From: Vibrio viridaestus | GTDB taxonomy: Bacteria; Pseudomonadota; Gammaproteobacteria; Enterobacterales; Vibrionaceae | Direction of reading: 5' to 3' | DNA length: 64,000 nucleotides | Assembly: GCF_003856525.1 (NCBI RefSeq) | Contig: NZ_RJVQ01000008.1 | Span: 1 to 64,000, forward strand | Shown: piece after piece, positions 17,222 through 30,113 of the stretch | How positions within the stretch are numbered: the first letter of the stretch is position 1 | Layout: each line of letters begins with the position of its first letter | Notes under the pieces: generated by a model | What the model saw: only the letters and a program-made list of their open reading frames with translations | The model's database searches: none | What the model was told of the DNA's origin: nothing | Program-made: the position numbers and the translations under genes

Positions 17222-17797
17222 TTAATCAAGCGTTATTATCCATACCAACTCTTGAGTATCGTTGATGCGAATTTCTGTTCTGTTCAAATGTCCAAAAAAG
17301 ACATTGCCTCTTACGGGAGAAAAGGCACGCTCTTTCCCAAAAACAATGCACAACTTTCCACTTTCCGCGACTAAACTCTCCAGTTTCTGCGCGTAAAGAG
17401 GCCACTCAGACTCATCTAAACTATCAAAGCCATCCTGCTCATAAACGACATCATAACGACTTAGCGGCACATGAAAGATATCGCCCACGTATAAACTCAG
17501 TTCATCAAACTGATATAAGGTAGTGTAAGAGTCAATCTGCGTTACAGTCGGGAGATAGAATCTCTGTGAAAAAAACGATTTTACCGGTATGTCACTAAGC
17601 TCAATTGCCGTAACATTCGAGTGACGCTCCATTAACCAGTCAAGTAAAACGCCTTTTCCGCACAAAGGATACAAAATCGTATCTTCTCTTTTCGGACTAA
17701 CGATATCCCATACTCTTTCAGTACACACTGAAGACTGGGTACTACTATTGTGTTGCCCTTCTTGAGCCCAATACGAAAACCATTCTTCTTTTGTCAT
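17222..17797 (-). CDS. TPMT-like SAM-dependent methyltransferase
   Basis: 191 residues. The N-terminus EEWFSYWAQEGQ and the SAM-binding stretch ILYPLCGKGVLLDWLMERHSNVTAIELSD correspond to thiopurine S-methyltransferase (Tpm; PLCGKS...GVELS). YDVVYEQDGFDSL aligns with the post-II acidic motif. It is some 25 residues shorter than typical bacterial Tpm. Tpm enzymes methylate thiols, and in bacteria also tellurite or selenite compounds; the substrate here is not deducible. ihfA ends 72 bp upstream of its start. Confidence 0.65.
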   Translation of the reverse strand: MTKEEWFSYWAQEGQHNSSTQSSVCTERVWDIVSPKREDTILYPLCGKGVLLDWLMERHSNVTAIELSDIPVKSFFSQRFYLPTVTQIDSYTTLYQFDELSLYVGDIFHVPLSRYDVVYEQDGFDSLDESEWPLYAQKLESLVAESGKLCIVFGKERAFSPVRGNVFFGHLNRTEIRINDTQELVWIITLD

Positions 17798-17869
17798 AAT
17801 TGAACATAAATCAAAAAGGCCAGTTAAGGCCTTTTTCTCTTTCTTGACTACTCTTTCTACTCTACCCGA

Positions 17870-18169
17870 TTATTCTTCTTCTGATTCGATACCTTCTACA
17901 CGGGCTTTTAATTTTTGACCCGGTCTAAACGTTACTACACGTCTAGCTGAAATAGGAATATCTTCACCAGTTTTAGGGTTTCTTCCTGGACGTTCGTTTT
18001 TGTCGCGCAAGTCGAAATTACCGAAACCAGACAGTTTTACCTGTTCGCCATTTTCTAGCGCTTTTCGAATTTCTTCAAAAAACACCTCAACCGTTTCCTT
18101 GGCATCCCTTTTACTAAACTCGAGCTTTTCGAACAGGTTTTCAGCCAAATCGGCCTTTGTTAGCGCCAT
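17870..18169 (-). CDS. ihfA: Integration host factor subunit alpha
   Basis: 99 residues from the ATG at 18169 (AGGAAAG upstream), identical in length to E. coli IhfA; the longer frame to 18253 is not supported. DNA-bending protein of the HU/IHF family, partner of Ihf[24 protein letters not shown] holds the beta-arm start and the minor-groove proline region. It follows pheST in the direction of transcription, as in E. coli, but here about 400 bp and a pheT terminator separate them, so it should have its own promoter. Confidence 0.96.
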   Translation of the reverse strand: MALTKADLAENLFEKLEFSKRDAKETVEVFFEEIRKALENGEQVKLSGFGNFDLRDKNERPGRNPKTGEDIPISARRVVTFRPGQKLKARVEGIESEEE

Positions 18170-18585
18170 AAAACTTTCCTCAAAGCTATGTTGAACCTTT
18201 ACTGCTCTAAAACAGCACCAAAGCAATAGTCTACTGTCAGACCACCATGACAAGTATTACTCCAAAAGTGTAAGCCAACCTTATGATTTACGCCAACTTT
18301 TTTGTTGCGATCGTTGTCTAAATTGTGCTACTGACTAATGATTGAACAGTTTAGAGAAGAGTCATAAATGAAATTATTATCTAAGATATCAATATTTTTT
18401 AATATTTAAATCTAACATTAGTTAATATAATAGTTATTAAGCTTAAGATGTAAATTTATGAGTCAATTATAATTAAAACAAAGTAAATTTATGAAATATA
18501 AACAACTTCTCATATTTGAAACTACAAAATATGAAACAGGCCGCATTGCGGCCTGTTTTTGATCAATGAAATTGACGGATTTTCA
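18170..18585. promoter_or_regulatory. ihfA upstream region and pheT downstream region
   Basis: No gene in these 416 bp. The right part holds the pheT terminator; the stretch 18380-18530 is very AT-rich and probably includes the ihfA promoter on the minus strand. No IHF site good enough to claim autoregulation was found. Confidence 0.4.
18534..18558 (-). terminator. pheT terminator
   Basis: AAACAGGCCGC (18534-18544) and GCGGCCTGTTT (18548-18558) form an 11-bp stem with loop ATT, 28 bp after the pheT stop, with U-rich flanks. Confidence 0.8.
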
Positions 18586-20973
18586 TCAATCTCTGAGAGA
18601 CGCTCCGAATTTATCTCCCATCTCACTAACAACACTATCAACAGCCTGACTAATATCAGCCTCTTCTAGTGTTCTTTCATTTGATTGCAGAGTTAGAGCT
18701 ATAGCTAAGCTTTTCTTACCTTCTTCGATGCCCTTACCAACATAGACATCAAATAATTTTGCATTGGTAACGAGAGAGCTCTGAGACTCACGGCATGCTT
18801 TAACAACATCACCAGAAGCAACATCCTCATCAACAACCAAAGCAATATCACGTCGATTTGAAGGGAACTTACTCAATGAAGCAGCCTCAGGCACTACACG
18901 AGTTGCAATAGCAGCCCACTCAAGCTCAAAAACGATGGTTTTGCCATTCAGCCCTAGTTTACGTTCAACTTCCGGATGAACAGTACCTATGACGCCAACC
19001 TTCTTACCTTCAAACACAATTGCTGCACTTTGACCTGGATGAAGGGCCGGATGCGATACTGGTGTAAATTCATAACCGGTAGAATTAGAAGTCAATTCTA
19101 ATACCGCTTCTAAATCACCTTTAAGATCGAAGAAATCGACAGTTTCACTTGGAAGATTCCAATGTTCATCAGAACGTGTACCCGAAATAACGCCAGCCAG
19201 AATCGGCTCTTGACGCATGCCATTTTCAGCAGTTTGGTCTGGTGTAAATCTCAGGCCATATTCGAATAAGCGAACTCTTGGTTGCTGGCGTTTTTGGTTA
19301 CGAACAACCGTATTCAATAACCCCTGCATCAATCCTAATCTCATCGCTGACATATCAGCAGAAATTGGATTTGGTAGCACCAATGGTTCCACATCAGGAA
19401 CGAACAGTTTTTGCTGCTCCGGTTCAACGAAACTATAAGTAATTGCTTCGTGGTAACCACGATCCACTAAAAGATCACGAACGCGCTTAAGCGGCAGGTT
19501 CGCTTCTTTATATAGATTCATATTCAATGAAGCCAGAGGCGCTTGATTTGGGATATTGTCATAGCCGTAAATACGGCCTACTTCCTCAATCAAATCTTGC
19601 TCAATAGCGATATCAAAACGCCATGTTGGGGCCGTTGCTAGCCAACCTTCATCAGTGGTTTCAACAGTCATACCGAGACGTTGCAGAATTTCCACAACTT
19701 CCTCATCAGAAACATGATGACCTAAAAGTGCATCCAGCTTAATACGACGTAATGCAACTTTGTTTGGGGTTGGAAGGTCGCTTGCCGATTCAACACCAAC
19801 GACAGGACCAGCTTCACCACCACAAATATCAATAATTAGCTGAGTTGCTCTTTCAATAGCGTCATGCTGCAGAGAATAATCAACACCACGCTCATAACGC
19901 ATCGATGAATCCGTATGCAAACCGTAAGAACGCGCACGGCCACGAATTGCATCTGGCGCAAAAAACGCGCATTCTAGTAGGATATCTTTAGCGTCTTCAT
20001 TAACACCTGAATGCTCTCCGCCGAAAATACCCGCTAAAGCAAGTGCTTCCTTATGGTCAGCGACAACTAAAGTGTCTGGAGTAAGTGTCACTTCGCTTCC
20101 ATCAAGAAGAGTAAGCTTCTCACCTTCTTCAGCCATTCTCACGCGAATACCACCGTCAACTTTTGCAAGATCAAACGCATGCATTGGCTGCCCTTGTTCT
20201 AGCAATACGTAGTTAGTGATATCAACGACAGGATCGATAGAGCGAATGCCACAACGACGCAGATTCTCTTTAATCCACAACGGTGTTGTCGCTTTGACAT
20301 CGACATTCTTAACAATACGACCAAGATAACGAGGGCAAGCAGATGGTGCTAATACTTCGATTTTAGGCTCATCTGAAATCGATGCCGATACCGGAGTAAT
20401 CTCTGGATAAGTGACATCTAAGCGGTTAAGCACACCAACTTCTCTAGCCAAGCCTTTTATGCTGAAGCAATCTGCGCGGTTCGCTGTAAGATCCACGTCG
20501 ACAGTCACATCATCGAGACCTAAGAACACGCGAAAATCCTGACCGATTTCAGCATCAGCCGGCAGCTCCATGATGCCATCAGATTCAACATCGATACCTA
20601 ATTCACTAAATGAACAAAGCATTCCGTGACTTGGCTGGCCTCTTAGCTTAGCTTTTTTGATCTTGAAATCGCCAGGCAGAACAGCACCGACAGTCGCAAC
20701 TGCGACTTTTAGACCTTGTCGACAGTTTGGCGCACCACAAACGATATCCAATAACTCTGCTTCACCAACATCAACTTTTGTAACTCGAAGTTTGTCGGCA
20801 TCTGGATGCTGACCACACTCAACTACCTGACCAACTTTTACACCATTGAAGGTACCTGCAACAGGTAAAACATCATCGACTTCAAGCCCAGCCATAGTAA
20901 TTTGATGTGTTAATTCGTCAGTGGTAATTGAAGGGTTAACCCACTCACGAAGCCATGATTCGCTGAATTTCAT
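18586..20973 (-). CDS. pheT: Phenylalanyl-tRNA synthetase beta subunit
   Basis: 795 residues, as in E. coli. The N-terminal EMAP-like tRNA-binding domain (about 40-148), the B3/B4 editing domain, the B5 domain, the catalytic-like core and the C-terminal FDX-ACB anticodon-binding domain ([17 protein letters not shown] onwards) are all visible. Forms the alpha2-beta2 enzyme with PheS, whose gene ends 17 bp upstream. Confidence 0.97.
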   Translation of the reverse strand: MKFSESWLREWVNPSITTDELTHQITMAGLEVDDVLPVAGTFNGVKVGQVVECGQHPDADKLRVTKVDVGEAELLDIVCGAPNCRQGLKVAVATVGAVLPGDFKIKKAKLRGQPSHGMLCSFSELGIDVESDGIMELPADAEIGQDFRVFLGLDDVTVDVDLTANRADCFSIKGLAREVGVLNRLDVTYPEITPVSASISDEPKIEVLAPSACPRYLGRIVKNVDVKATTPLWIKENLRRCGIRSIDPVVDITNYVLLEQGQPMHAFDLAKVDGGIRVRMAEEGEKLTLLDGSEVTLTPDTLVVADHKEALALAGIFGGEHSGVNEDAKDILLECAFFAPDAIRGRARSYGLHTDSSMRYERGVDYSLQHDAIERATQLIIDICGGEAGPVVGVESASDLPTPNKVALRRIKLDALLGHHVSDEEVVEILQRLGMTVETTDEGWLATAPTWRFDIAIEQDLIEEVGRIYGYDNIPNQAPLASLNMNLYKEANLPLKRVRDLLVDRGYHEAITYSFVEPEQQKLFVPDVEPLVLPNPISADMSAMRLGLMQGLLNTVVRNQKRQQPRVRLFEYGLRFTPDQTAENGMRQEPILAGVISGTRSDEHWNLPSETVDFFDLKGDLEAVLELTSNSTGYEFTPVSHPALHPGQSAAIVFEGKKVGVIGTVHPEVERKLGLNGKTIVFELEWAAIATRVVPEAASLSKFPSNRRDIALVVDEDVASGDVVKACRESQSSLVTNAKLFDVYVGKGIEEGKKSLAIALTLQSNERTLEEADISQAVDSVVSEMGDKFGASLRD

Positions 20974-20990
20974 TCTTAATTACCCCTGAA

Positions 20991-22129
<1,139 letters not shown>

Positions 22130-22210
22130 ACAAGGAAAAGCTTATTGAAACAGTCACGTGTTAGCTATTAGGAATATTTTTGGGAAGAGGAATTATAGTC
22201 AGAAACGAAA

Positions 22211-22234
22211 AAGCCCCGATATAAATCGGGGCTT
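22211..22234 (-). terminator. Terminator of the tRNA operon
   Basis: AAGCCCCGAT (22211-22220) and ATCGGGGCTT (22225-22234) form a 10-bp stem with loop ATAA. The minus strand continues into TTTTT. Confidence 0.9.
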
Positions 22235-22241
22235 CATATTT

Positions 22242-22317
22242 TGGAGCGACACACGAGGTTCGAACTCGTGACCTCAACCTTGGCAAGGTTGCGCTCTACC
22301 AACTGAGCTAGTGTCGC
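22242..22317 (-). tRNA. tRNA-Gly (GCC), distal copy
   Basis: 76-nt cloverleaf with encoded CCA, anticodon loop TTGCCAA and T-loop GTTCGAA. Last gene of the tRNA operon. Its sequence is identical to that of the copy at 22479-22554. Confidence 0.97.
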
Positions 22318-22339
22318 AATCGCTCTTGAGCTTAAAAGA

Positions 22340-22428
22340 TGGTGCCCCGGGCCGGACTTGAACCGGCACAGCGCGAACGCCGAGGGATTTTAAATCCCTT
22401 GTGTCTACCAATTCCACCACCAGGGCAC
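22340..22428 (-). tRNA. tRNA-Leu (UAA)
   Basis: 89-nt class II tRNA with a long variable arm and encoded CCA. The anticodon stem GGGAT/ATCCC encloses a loop with TAA. Confidence 0.95.
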
Positions 22429-22478
22429 ACAATTTCGTATCAGTATCGCTTTAATGGTCTCAGCCATACCGAATTGTC

Positions 22479-22554
22479 TGGAGCGACACACGAGGTTCGA
22501 ACTCGTGACCTCAACCTTGGCAAGGTTGCGCTCTACCAACTGAGCTAGTGTCGC
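22479..22554 (-). tRNA. tRNA-Gly (GCC), proximal copy
   Basis: 76-nt tRNA with encoded CCA, identical to the distal copy. It lies 3 bp after tRNA-Cys and 50 bp before tRNA-Leu. Confidence 0.97.
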
Positions 22555-22557
22555 AAA

Positions 22558-22631
22558 TGGAGGCGCGTCCCGGAGTCGAACCGAGGTCCACGGATTTGCA
22601 ATCCGCTGCATAGCCACTCTGCCAACGCGCC
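22558..22631 (-). tRNA. tRNA-Cys (GCA)
   Basis: 74-nt tRNA with encoded CCA; anticodon loop TTGCAAA. First gene of the four-tRNA operon. Confidence 0.97.
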
Positions 22632-22669
22632 TTATACTTTTCGAGGACTCCCTCTCTGGTACGCCATGC

Positions 22670-22697
22670 ATTCTACGGATTCGGACTTTTCAGTCAA
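22670..22697 (-). promoter_or_regulatory. tRNA operon promoter
   Basis: On the minus strand TTGACT (22697-22692) and TAGAAT (22675-22670) are separated by 16 bp and followed by a GC-rich discriminator (GCATGGCG), as in stringently controlled stable-RNA promoters. Confidence 0.8.
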
Positions 22698-22882
22698 CAT
22701 AAATTTTATATTTTTATTTCGTTTGCTTACTTTACAGTCAAATATCGATAAAACTGTGAATAAACTGACAAAAACTGTACTGAATCAATCGTAGAAGAGA
22801 ATTAAAACACCATTTACAATTATTAAAATAACGGACGCTAAGCTAATATATGAGCAGTCGATAACCCTTTAGGGATAGTTAG

Positions 22883-23728
22883 ATGAACGTAATAACAGTT
22901 ATTGGCGCAGGGTGGCTAGGTTCCCCTCTCGCTGCATTTCTAAGTAAAAACCACACGGTTTTTGCCTCGAAAACCACTCCAGAGGGTGTCAACAAATTAA
23001 ACGAGTCCTATCCATCGGTAAACGGCTTTTTATTCAAATTCGACTCTGACGCCACGCATCTACAACACGTACTGAACGAACAAGGTAGTGACTGTGTTAT
23101 AGGCTGTTTTCCTCCAGGTTTTCGCAAAGGTAAAGGAGCTGATTATGCCAAACACTGGAAAAACCTCGTAGAATCCTGTGCCAATACAAACGTAAAGAAA
23201 ATCATCATGATTAGTTCTACCGCGGTATATCCTGATTCAGCGGAAATAATGACAGAAGATATGGCTGATATTCGGATTGCGCTAAATGATGAGACGTTTT
23301 CGGATAAAGCACGGATCCTATTAGAAGCAGAGGAGTCAGTTATTCGCTCTGGAATCGATTACTGTGTTCTCAGGATGAGTGGACTTATTGGACCTGACCG
23401 TCATCCTGCTCGCTTTATAAGTAAGCTTCGTAAGGTGAGTACGCTGGCACCTGCAAATATGGTTCATCAAATTGATGCGATTCAAAGTATTGTTTTTTCT
23501 GTAGCACATGTTCACAACGAAGTACTTAACGTTACAACACCATATACGGTTAGTAAGGCTGAATTTTACCGGTATGCTGCACTTTCAATTGAAGATCACC
23601 CCGTATTACCCGATATCGTTGATGTCCCGGATAAATGTATTATCAGTGATAGACTCGTCAATATTGGCTTTAACTTTCGCTTTAATACAACTCACGAGGC
23701 CGTTGATGGGATTGAGGAGAGACTTTGA
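22883..23728 (+). CDS. yeeZ: YeeZ-like NAD(P)-binding epimerase/reductase
   Basis: 281-residue Rossmann-fold protein of the extended SDR/epimerase group. GAGWLGSPLA (8-17) is the dinucleotide loop, and KIIMISSTAVYPD and LRMSGLIGPDRHPARF match E. coli YeeZ. The catalytic YxxxK of classical SDRs is not evident. Function of the family is not known. Monocistronic, between the tRNA operon (divergent) and tdk (convergent). Confidence 0.7.
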   Translation: MNVITVIGAGWLGSPLAAFLSKNHTVFASKTTPEGVNKLNESYPSVNGFLFKFDSDATHLQHVLNEQGSDCVIGCFPPGFRKGKGADYAKHWKNLVESCANTNVKKIIMISSTAVYPDSAEIMTEDMADIRIALNDETFSDKARILLEAEESVIRSGIDYCVLRMSGLIGPDRHPARFISKLRKVSTLAPANMVHQIDAIQSIVFSVAHVHNEVLNVTTPYTVSKAEFYRYAALSIEDHPVLPDIVDVPDKCIISDRLVNIGFNFRFNTTHEAVDGIEERL

Positions 23729-23769
23729 ATGAGGAAGACATCACTTCCTCATATCATTTGAAACGATGA

Positions 23770-24348
23770 CTACCTGCCCAAGACTTCTTTAAAGTGCTTA
23801 CGACACATAGATACGTACCTATCATTACCTCCGATTGCGACTTGGTTCCCTTCAGCAATCGGTTGGCCGTTTTCATCGAGACGGACAACCATGATGGCTT
23901 TCTTACCACAATGACAAATGGTTTTAAGTTCAATTAACTTATCAGCCCAGGCGAGCAAATACTGGCTGCCTTCAAACAATTCTCCGCGAAAATCTGTCCG
24001 CAAACCGTAGCACAACACTGGAATTTTAAGCTTATCGACGATCTCGGTAATTTGATATACCTGCTGTTTTGATAAGAACTGACATTCATCTATTAACACA
24101 CAATGGCATTTGTTCTCTTTATTCAAAGATTGTACTGAATCAAATAGGTCAGTTTCTTCCTTAAACAAGTATGCATCAGATTCTATACCAAGCCTCGAAC
24201 TGACTTTACCAACTCCGAAACGATCATCAATAGCTGCAGTATAAATAACGGGATTCATACCACGCTCTTGATAATTAAATGCGGATTGAAGCAGAGTGGT
24301 AGATTTACCAGCATTCATCGAAGAATAATAAAAATATAACTGTGCCAA
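23770..24348 (-). CDS. tdk: Thymidine kinase
   Basis: 192 residues starting at TTG (24348), which gives the family N-terminus [17 protein letters not shown]; a longer frame to 24396 runs through the aspS terminator and is rejected. Phosphorylates thymidine in salvage. P-loop MNAGKST, Walker B-like DECQFL, lasso stretch [16 protein letters not shown] and zinc-binding cysteines (CHCGKKA, MCRKH) are present. The start lies only about 20 bp after the aspS terminator, with a weak AAGAGAA ribosome-binding site. Confidence 0.93.
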   Translation of the reverse strand: MAQLYFYYSSMNAGKSTTLLQSAFNYQERGMNPVIYTAAIDDRFGVGKVSSRLGIESDAYLFKEETDLFDSVQSLNKENKCHCVLIDECQFLSKQQVYQITEIVDKLKIPVLCYGLRTDFRGELFEGSQYLLAWADKLIELKTICHCGKKAIMVVRLDENGQPIAEGNQVAIGGNDRYVSMCRKHFKEVLGR

Positions 24349-24370
24349 GTTGAATATTCTCTTTAGCCCA

Positions 24371-24400
24371 AAAAAAGAAAAGGTGGCTTGAGCCACCTTT
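24371..24400 (-). terminator. aspS terminator, immediately upstream of tdk
   Basis: AAAGGTGGCT (24379-24388) and AGCCACCTTT (24391-24400) form the stem; the minus strand then reads TTTCTTTTTTT-like sequence down to 24371. Confidence 0.85.
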
Positions 24401-24416
24401 CATCGTCCTTTGATAA

Positions 24417-26189
24417 TTACTTATCTTCTTTTGCTTTAGTGATAGACAAAGCCAGTTCTTCAAGAGCGGCTGGATTGGCAACACTTGGAGCATCCGTCAT
24501 CAAACATGCTGCTGCAGTTGTTTTAGGGAATGCAATAACGTTTCTGATATTTTCCGTACCACATAACAACATAACAAGTCTGTCTAAACCAAAAGCAAGA
24601 CCAGCGTGAGGAGGCGTACCGTATTTTAGTGCATCCAATAAGAAGCCAAACTTAAGCTGCTGCTCTTCTGCATTGATACCAAGAATGTCAAACACTGCTG
24701 CCTGTATTTTTGCATCGTGAATACGAACAGAACCGCCGCCAACTTCATAACCGTTAAGCACCATATCGTAAGCATTTGAATTTGCTGCTGCAGGATTTGC
24801 TTTCAGTTCTTCTGGAGACACATTCAATGGTGAAGTAAATGGGTGGTGCATGGCTGCCAAGTTACCTTCATCATCTTCTTCAAACATTGGGAAATCAACG
24901 ACCCATAAAGGAGCCCATGCTTTACCATTGGTAATCTCAAAATCCTTACCGACTTTAAGACGAAGCGCACCTAAAGCTTCAGATACAACTTTTGCCTTAT
25001 CCGCACCAAACAAGATGATGTCGCCTGAGTCCGCACCTGTTCTTTCAATGATCGATGCAATAATTTCTGCATTAAGGAACTTAGCAATCGGTGACTGTAT
25101 GCCGTCAATGCCAGCGTCTTTGTCATTCACCTTAAGCCAAGCAAGACCTTTTGCTCCATATACAGCAGCAAACTCACCGTAACCATCAATTTGCTTACGA
25201 GTCATTGCAGCACCACCAGGTACTTTCAATGCAGCAACACGACCTTTATCATCATTAGCTGGTCCTGAGAACACTTTGAATTCAACGTCTTTTACAAGAT
25301 CAGCAACATCAACTAATTCCATTGGGTTACGCAGATCAGGTTTATCACTACCAAAGCGGCTCATCGCTTCGCTAAATGGCATGACAGGGAACTCACCTAA
25401 TTCAACATCCAATAGCTCTTTCCACATTGAACGAATCATTTGTTCGGTAACGCCACGTACCTGATCAGCCGTCATGAAGGAAGTTTCAATATCGACTTGT
25501 GTAAATTCAGGCTGACGATCTGCACGCAAATCTTCATCACGGAAGCATTTAACAATTTGATAATAACGATCAAAACCAGACATCATCAGTAGCTGTTTAA
25601 ATAACTGTGGTGATTGAGGTAGAGCGTAGAATTTACCTTTATGAACACGGCTAGGAACTAAATAATCGCGCGCACCTTCTGGCGTTGCTTTGGTTAGAAC
25701 TGGAGTTTCAATATCCAAAAATCCATTGTCATCCAAAAAGCGACGAACAAAACTCGATGCTTTCGCTCTCAGTTTGATTCGGTCACTCATTTCCGGACGA
25801 CGCAGATCAAGATAACGATATTTTAGACGCTGCTCTTCTGAGTTGTTCTGGTTAAAGTCTAGAGGCAATACGTCTGAACGGTTAATGATTTCTAGGCTGG
25901 TTGCCAATACTTCAACTTCACCCGTTGCCATATCTTTATTTGCCTGACTTTCAGGACGAGTACGGACTTCACCTTCAAGACGGATACAGAATTCGCTTCT
26001 CAGTTGGTTTGCAACTCCAAAAACGTCCGCCATATCTGGATCGACAACTACCTGAACAATTCCTTCACGGTCTCTCATATCAATGAAGATCAATCCACCA
26101 AGATCGCGACGACGGTTAACCCAGCCGCACAACTCTACTTTCTGTCCCGCAAGAGACTTGTTCAGGTGACCACAATAATGGCTACGCAT
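24417..26189 (-). CDS. aspS: Aspartyl-tRNA synthetase
   Basis: 590 residues from the ATG at 26189 ([13 protein letters not shown]), the E. coli length; a start 21 codons earlier is not family-like. Class IIb synthetase: N-terminal OB-fold anticodon domain 1-105, catalytic motif 1 and 2 ([18 protein letters not shown]), bacterial GAD insertion 290-410, and motif 3 [13 protein letters not shown]. Charges tRNA-Asp. Gene order aspS - DUF72 - cmoA - cmoB resembles E. coli. Confidence 0.97.
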   Translation of the reverse strand: MRSHYCGHLNKSLAGQKVELCGWVNRRRDLGGLIFIDMRDREGIVQVVVDPDMADVFGVANQLRSEFCIRLEGEVRTRPESQANKDMATGEVEVLATSLEIINRSDVLPLDFNQNNSEEQRLKYRYLDLRRPEMSDRIKLRAKASSFVRRFLDDNGFLDIETPVLTKATPEGARDYLVPSRVHKGKFYALPQSPQLFKQLLMMSGFDRYYQIVKCFRDEDLRADRQPEFTQVDIETSFMTADQVRGVTEQMIRSMWKELLDVELGEFPVMPFSEAMSRFGSDKPDLRNPMELVDVADLVKDVEFKVFSGPANDDKGRVAALKVPGGAAMTRKQIDGYGEFAAVYGAKGLAWLKVNDKDAGIDGIQSPIAKFLNAEIIASIIERTGADSGDIILFGADKAKVVSEALGALRLKVGKDFEITNGKAWAPLWVVDFPMFEEDDEGNLAAMHHPFTSPLNVSPEELKANPAAANSNAYDMVLNGYEVGGGSVRIHDAKIQAAVFDILGINAEEQQLKFGFLLDALKYGTPPHAGLAFGLDRLVMLLCGTENIRNVIAFPKTTAAACLMTDAPSVANPAALEELALSITKAKEDK

Positions 26190-26486
26190 AATGAAATTCC
26201 CAATAATATCTCTAAAATTTAAACTTCCATTACCGAAAAGGGTCGGTAACATAACAATATCTACGTTATACGCTTATTAGCTTATGAATTCGAGTAATCG
26301 CAGTAATATAATATAGAAATATTATCACTGCCTATTCAGTCGGCTAACAAACCGACATTAAGCTCAAAAATCAACCAGATTTAAGCTTCTAATAACGTTA
26401 ACGTATAGATGATAAAAATTGTCGCTGATTATAGCGCTAAATTTCGAATAACTACAAAATCAAATCAACAGTAAATCGAATAGCAT

Positions 26487-27356
26487 ATGACAAACGCTCC
26501 ATTAAAAATGGGTCTAACGATGTGGTCTCACGCCCCTTGGCAGGAGTCTCTGTTCGGAGCAGGGACAAAATCCACAGATCGATTACATAAGTACGCTCAC
26601 TACTTCAACACAGTTGAAGGAAATACGACGTTCTACGCGACCCCCTCGTTGGCAACTGTCCAAAACTGGAACAATGCCACTCCAGATGACTTTCGCTTTA
26701 CCTTCAAACTGCCCAAAGGAGTAACTCATGAAGGGAATCTGATACACAAGAAGGCACAATTATACGATTTCCTTTCCATCATGGATCCGCTTAATGACAA
26801 AATTGGATTATGGACTATTCAGCTTCCGGCAAGCTTTTCTCCAGAGATGTTAAATGAATTAAAGAGTCTAATTAGCTTTTTTCCTAAACATGCACCCTTA
26901 GCGATAGAAGTCAGACATCCCGGCTTTTTCGATAAAGGAGAATCCGAGAAGCAATTTAATCGGTGGTTAATAGAAAAGAAAATTGATCGGATTATCATGG
27001 ATAGTCGCCCTATTTTCTCGGTGCCAGCAATAAATAATGCTGTACTTACCGATGCACAACAGAAAAAACCCAAAGTTCCAGTTCATGCAATATCGACCTC
27101 AGACAATCCTATGGTTAGGTTTATCGGCCTACCAACCCCCGAAGACAACCAAACATTTGTACTACCTTGGGTTGCGAAAATAGCGGAATGGATATCAGCA
27201 GGGAAAACGCCCTATTTGATGATACATACTGCAGATAACGACTTTGCGCCAGAGCTGGCGATTTCATTTTACAAACAACTATCAGACCAGTTGCCCCTCC
27301 CTGCTCTGCCTGAACTATTAAACAGTCAAAAAGATGCACAAATAAAGATGTTTTAA
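26487..27356 (+). CDS. yecE: DUF72 family protein (YecE-like)
   Basis: 289 residues. The stretches TMWSHAPW, FNTVEGNTTFYATPS, FTFKLPKGVTH and LAIEVRHPGFF identify DUF72, a TIM-barrel-like family of unknown function. E. coli yecE lies at the same place between aspS and cmoAB. The gap to aspS (about 300 bp, divergent) holds both promoters; no specific element was recognised. Confidence 0.85.
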   Translation: MTNAPLKMGLTMWSHAPWQESLFGAGTKSTDRLHKYAHYFNTVEGNTTFYATPSLATVQNWNNATPDDFRFTFKLPKGVTHEGNLIHKKAQLYDFLSIMDPLNDKIGLWTIQLPASFSPEMLNELKSLISFFPKHAPLAIEVRHPGFFDKGESEKQFNRWLIEKKIDRIIMDSRPIFSVPAINNAVLTDAQQKKPKVPVHAISTSDNPMVRFIGLPTPEDNQTFVLPWVAKIAEWISAGKTPYLMIHTADNDFAPELAISFYKQLSDQLPLPALPELLNSQKDAQIKMF

Positions 27357-27396
27357 TAGTCGGTAGACTAATGACATCGATCCGAATTTTTTCTAG

Positions 27397-28197
<801 letters not shown>

Positions 28198-28244
28198 CTT
28201 CCTAAAGTAATAGGCTAAATTTACATTTATCAGGACACGCTTAG

Positions 28245-29216
28245 ATGTTCAACTTTTCAAATATATATAAACTGATTGCTGAAGACCAAGCTTTACAACC
28301 ATGGTTAAACATCTTGCCTGGCCAATTGACAGCCTGGCAAAATGAGGATCATGGCGATTTTGAAAGATGGTTAAAGGCTCTGGACAAACTTCCGGACTTC
28401 AAACCCGATAATATCGAGTTGAAAGACGAAGTTCGACTATCTTGTATCGAACCAATTTCGTCTTCTCAGAAAAACAAAATCGAAAATCTGTTAAAAACAT
28501 TCCACCCATGGCGCAAGGGCCCTTACCACATCCATGATATTCATATCGACACGGAATGGCGCTCAGACTGGAAGTGGGACCGTGTAATGCCACACATATC
28601 CCCATTGAAATACCGTAAAGTCCTCGATGTTGGCTGCGGAAATGGGTATCACATGTGGCGTATGCTTGGCGAAGGTGCTCAGCTTTGTATTGGGATTGAT
28701 CCCTCTCATCTTTTCCTTTTGCAGTTCGAAGCGATCCGAAAATTAATGGGTAATGATCAGAGAGCTCAGCTATTACCCTTGGGTATAGAACAGTTACCAG
28801 AGTTAGAAGCGTTTGATACTGTTTTCAGTATGGGTGTCTTATATCACCGCAGGTCACCTCTGGATCATATAATGCAGTTGAAAAATCAGTTAGTTTCAGG
28901 AGGAGAGCTTGTTCTTGAGACTTTGGTTATCGAAGGTGATGAGAATCAGGTACTCGTACCTTTCGATAGATATGCGCAAATGCGAAATGTCTACTTTTTT
29001 CCTTCTGCTAAAGCGCTTAAAGTATGGTTAGAAAAATGTGGTTTTGTTGATGTTACTATTGCTGATGAAAATATCACTTCGGTTGAAGAACAACGTTCGA
29101 CTGAATGGATGAAAAATAATTCATTACCTGAATATCTTGATGCGGATGATCCAACTAAAACGGTTGAAGGTTATCCTGCACCAAGGCGAGCAATTTTAAT
29201 CGCACGTAAACCATAA
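28245..29216 (+). CDS. cmoB: tRNA U34 carboxymethyltransferase CmoB
   Basis: 323 residues, the E. coli length. Transfers the carboxymethyl group of carboxy-SAM to 5-hydroxyuridine 34, giving cmo5[21 protein letters not shown] and [15 protein letters not shown] are family signatures. Together with cmoM at 39.2 kb, three enzymes of this pathway are in the window. Confidence 0.97.
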   Translation: MFNFSNIYKLIAEDQALQPWLNILPGQLTAWQNEDHGDFERWLKALDKLPDFKPDNIELKDEVRLSCIEPISSSQKNKIENLLKTFHPWRKGPYHIHDIHIDTEWRSDWKWDRVMPHISPLKYRKVLDVGCGNGYHMWRMLGEGAQLCIGIDPSHLFLLQFEAIRKLMGNDQRAQLLPLGIEQLPELEAFDTVFSMGVLYHRRSPLDHIMQLKNQLVSGGELVLETLVIEGDENQVLVPFDRYAQMRNVYFFPSAKALKVWLEKCGFVDVTIADENITSVEEQRSTEWMKNNSLPEYLDADDPTKTVEGYPAPRRAILIARKP

Positions 29217-29329
29217 TTTACAAAACGCTAACTATCAGGAATGATATACAGGGTACGCTATATACCACTGAAGATAATCTTCGTAAGTAGTAAAGCATCA
29301 ATTCAATTGGAAAAATAGTAAGGCAATCA

Positions 29330-30094
29330 ATGTTAAAACTATTTAGCGTTGCGGTGGTTCTGACTTCCTTAATGGGCTGTTCAGCTATGAATGCTGAGCA
29401 ATATCACAAGGCAACATTAAAAGCCATTGAAACATCAGAAAATAAAATTGGCGATCGTATTACCAATTTAGAAGGCAAACTTAATAATCAAACCGACTAT
29501 ATTGATAGCTTGGAATATGAAATTTCCATGTTAAAACAACAAGTCGATAAATTAAATTCGCTGACTTATATGGGAAACAGTAGTCAAACAATTAAAATCA
29601 CAAATAAAACTCAATCTGCGGCTGCACCAATTCCTGAGCATGAAGTTGTTTTAGGTTCAGTAGAAAAAGTGACAATAGACGCCGTGAATAAAACACTCGA
29701 TGCACGTGTAGATACAGGAGCCAAAACATCATCGATCAATGCCGAAGATATTGAGAGCTTCGAGCGCAATGGTGAAGAATGGGTTCGTTTCCATATTGCC
29801 AATGATAAAGATGAGAAAAAAGAGTGGATTGAAGCGCCAGTCGTAAGGAACGTTAAAATTAAACAAGCGTCCAACGAAGATGGTGAAAAACGTATCGTCG
29901 TTAAACTTTGGGTTACTGTCGGTGATATTCACGAAAAAACGGAATTTACGCTAGCTGATCGTTCTCAAATGTCTCACCCAATTTTATTAGGAAGAGAATT
30001 TATTCGAGACATAGCGCTAGTCGATGTGAGCAAGGAATATATTCACACAAATAAGAACGCAAAAACTCAGACGAAAAAGAATAATACTAAATAA
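29330..30094 (+). CDS. Retropepsin-like (RimK-associated, 'ATP-dependent zinc protease' family) lipoprotein
   Basis: 254 residues. Lipobox LMGC gives lipidated Cys17. Residues 25-80 are probably coiled-coil, then a linker, then a retropepsin-like domain from about 105: ARVDTGAKTSSINAEDIE contains the DTG catalytic motif (D128), and HPILLGREFIRDIALVDV is the conserved C-terminal end. Databases often label this family an ATP-dependent zinc protease or RimK-related, although the DTG motif speaks for an aspartic protease fold. First gene of a three-gene set, 20 bp before the transglutaminase-like gene. Lipidation puts the domain in the periplasm. Confidence 0.8.
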   Translation: MLKLFSVAVVLTSLMGCSAMNAEQYHKATLKAIETSENKIGDRITNLEGKLNNQTDYIDSLEYEISMLKQQVDKLNSLTYMGNSSQTIKITNKTQSAAAPIPEHEVVLGSVEKVTIDAVNKTLDARVDTGAKTSSINAEDIESFERNGEEWVRFHIANDKDEKKEWIEAPVVRNVKIKQASNEDGEKRIVVKLWVTVGDIHEKTEFTLADRSQMSHPILLGREFIRDIALVDVSKEYIHTNKNAKTQTKKNNTK

Positions 30095-30113
30095 TAAAAT
30101 ATAGGTTTTTAGC

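Noticed and set aside
22242-22554. Direct repeats that could be taken as a CRISPR or duplication artefact
   Set aside because: The repeats are two complete tRNA-Gly genes with intact cloverleaf and CCA; no spacer array exists.
24349-24396. ATG start upstream for Tdk
   Set aside because: The added codons run through the aspS terminator hairpin and do not resemble the family; TTG at 24348 does.
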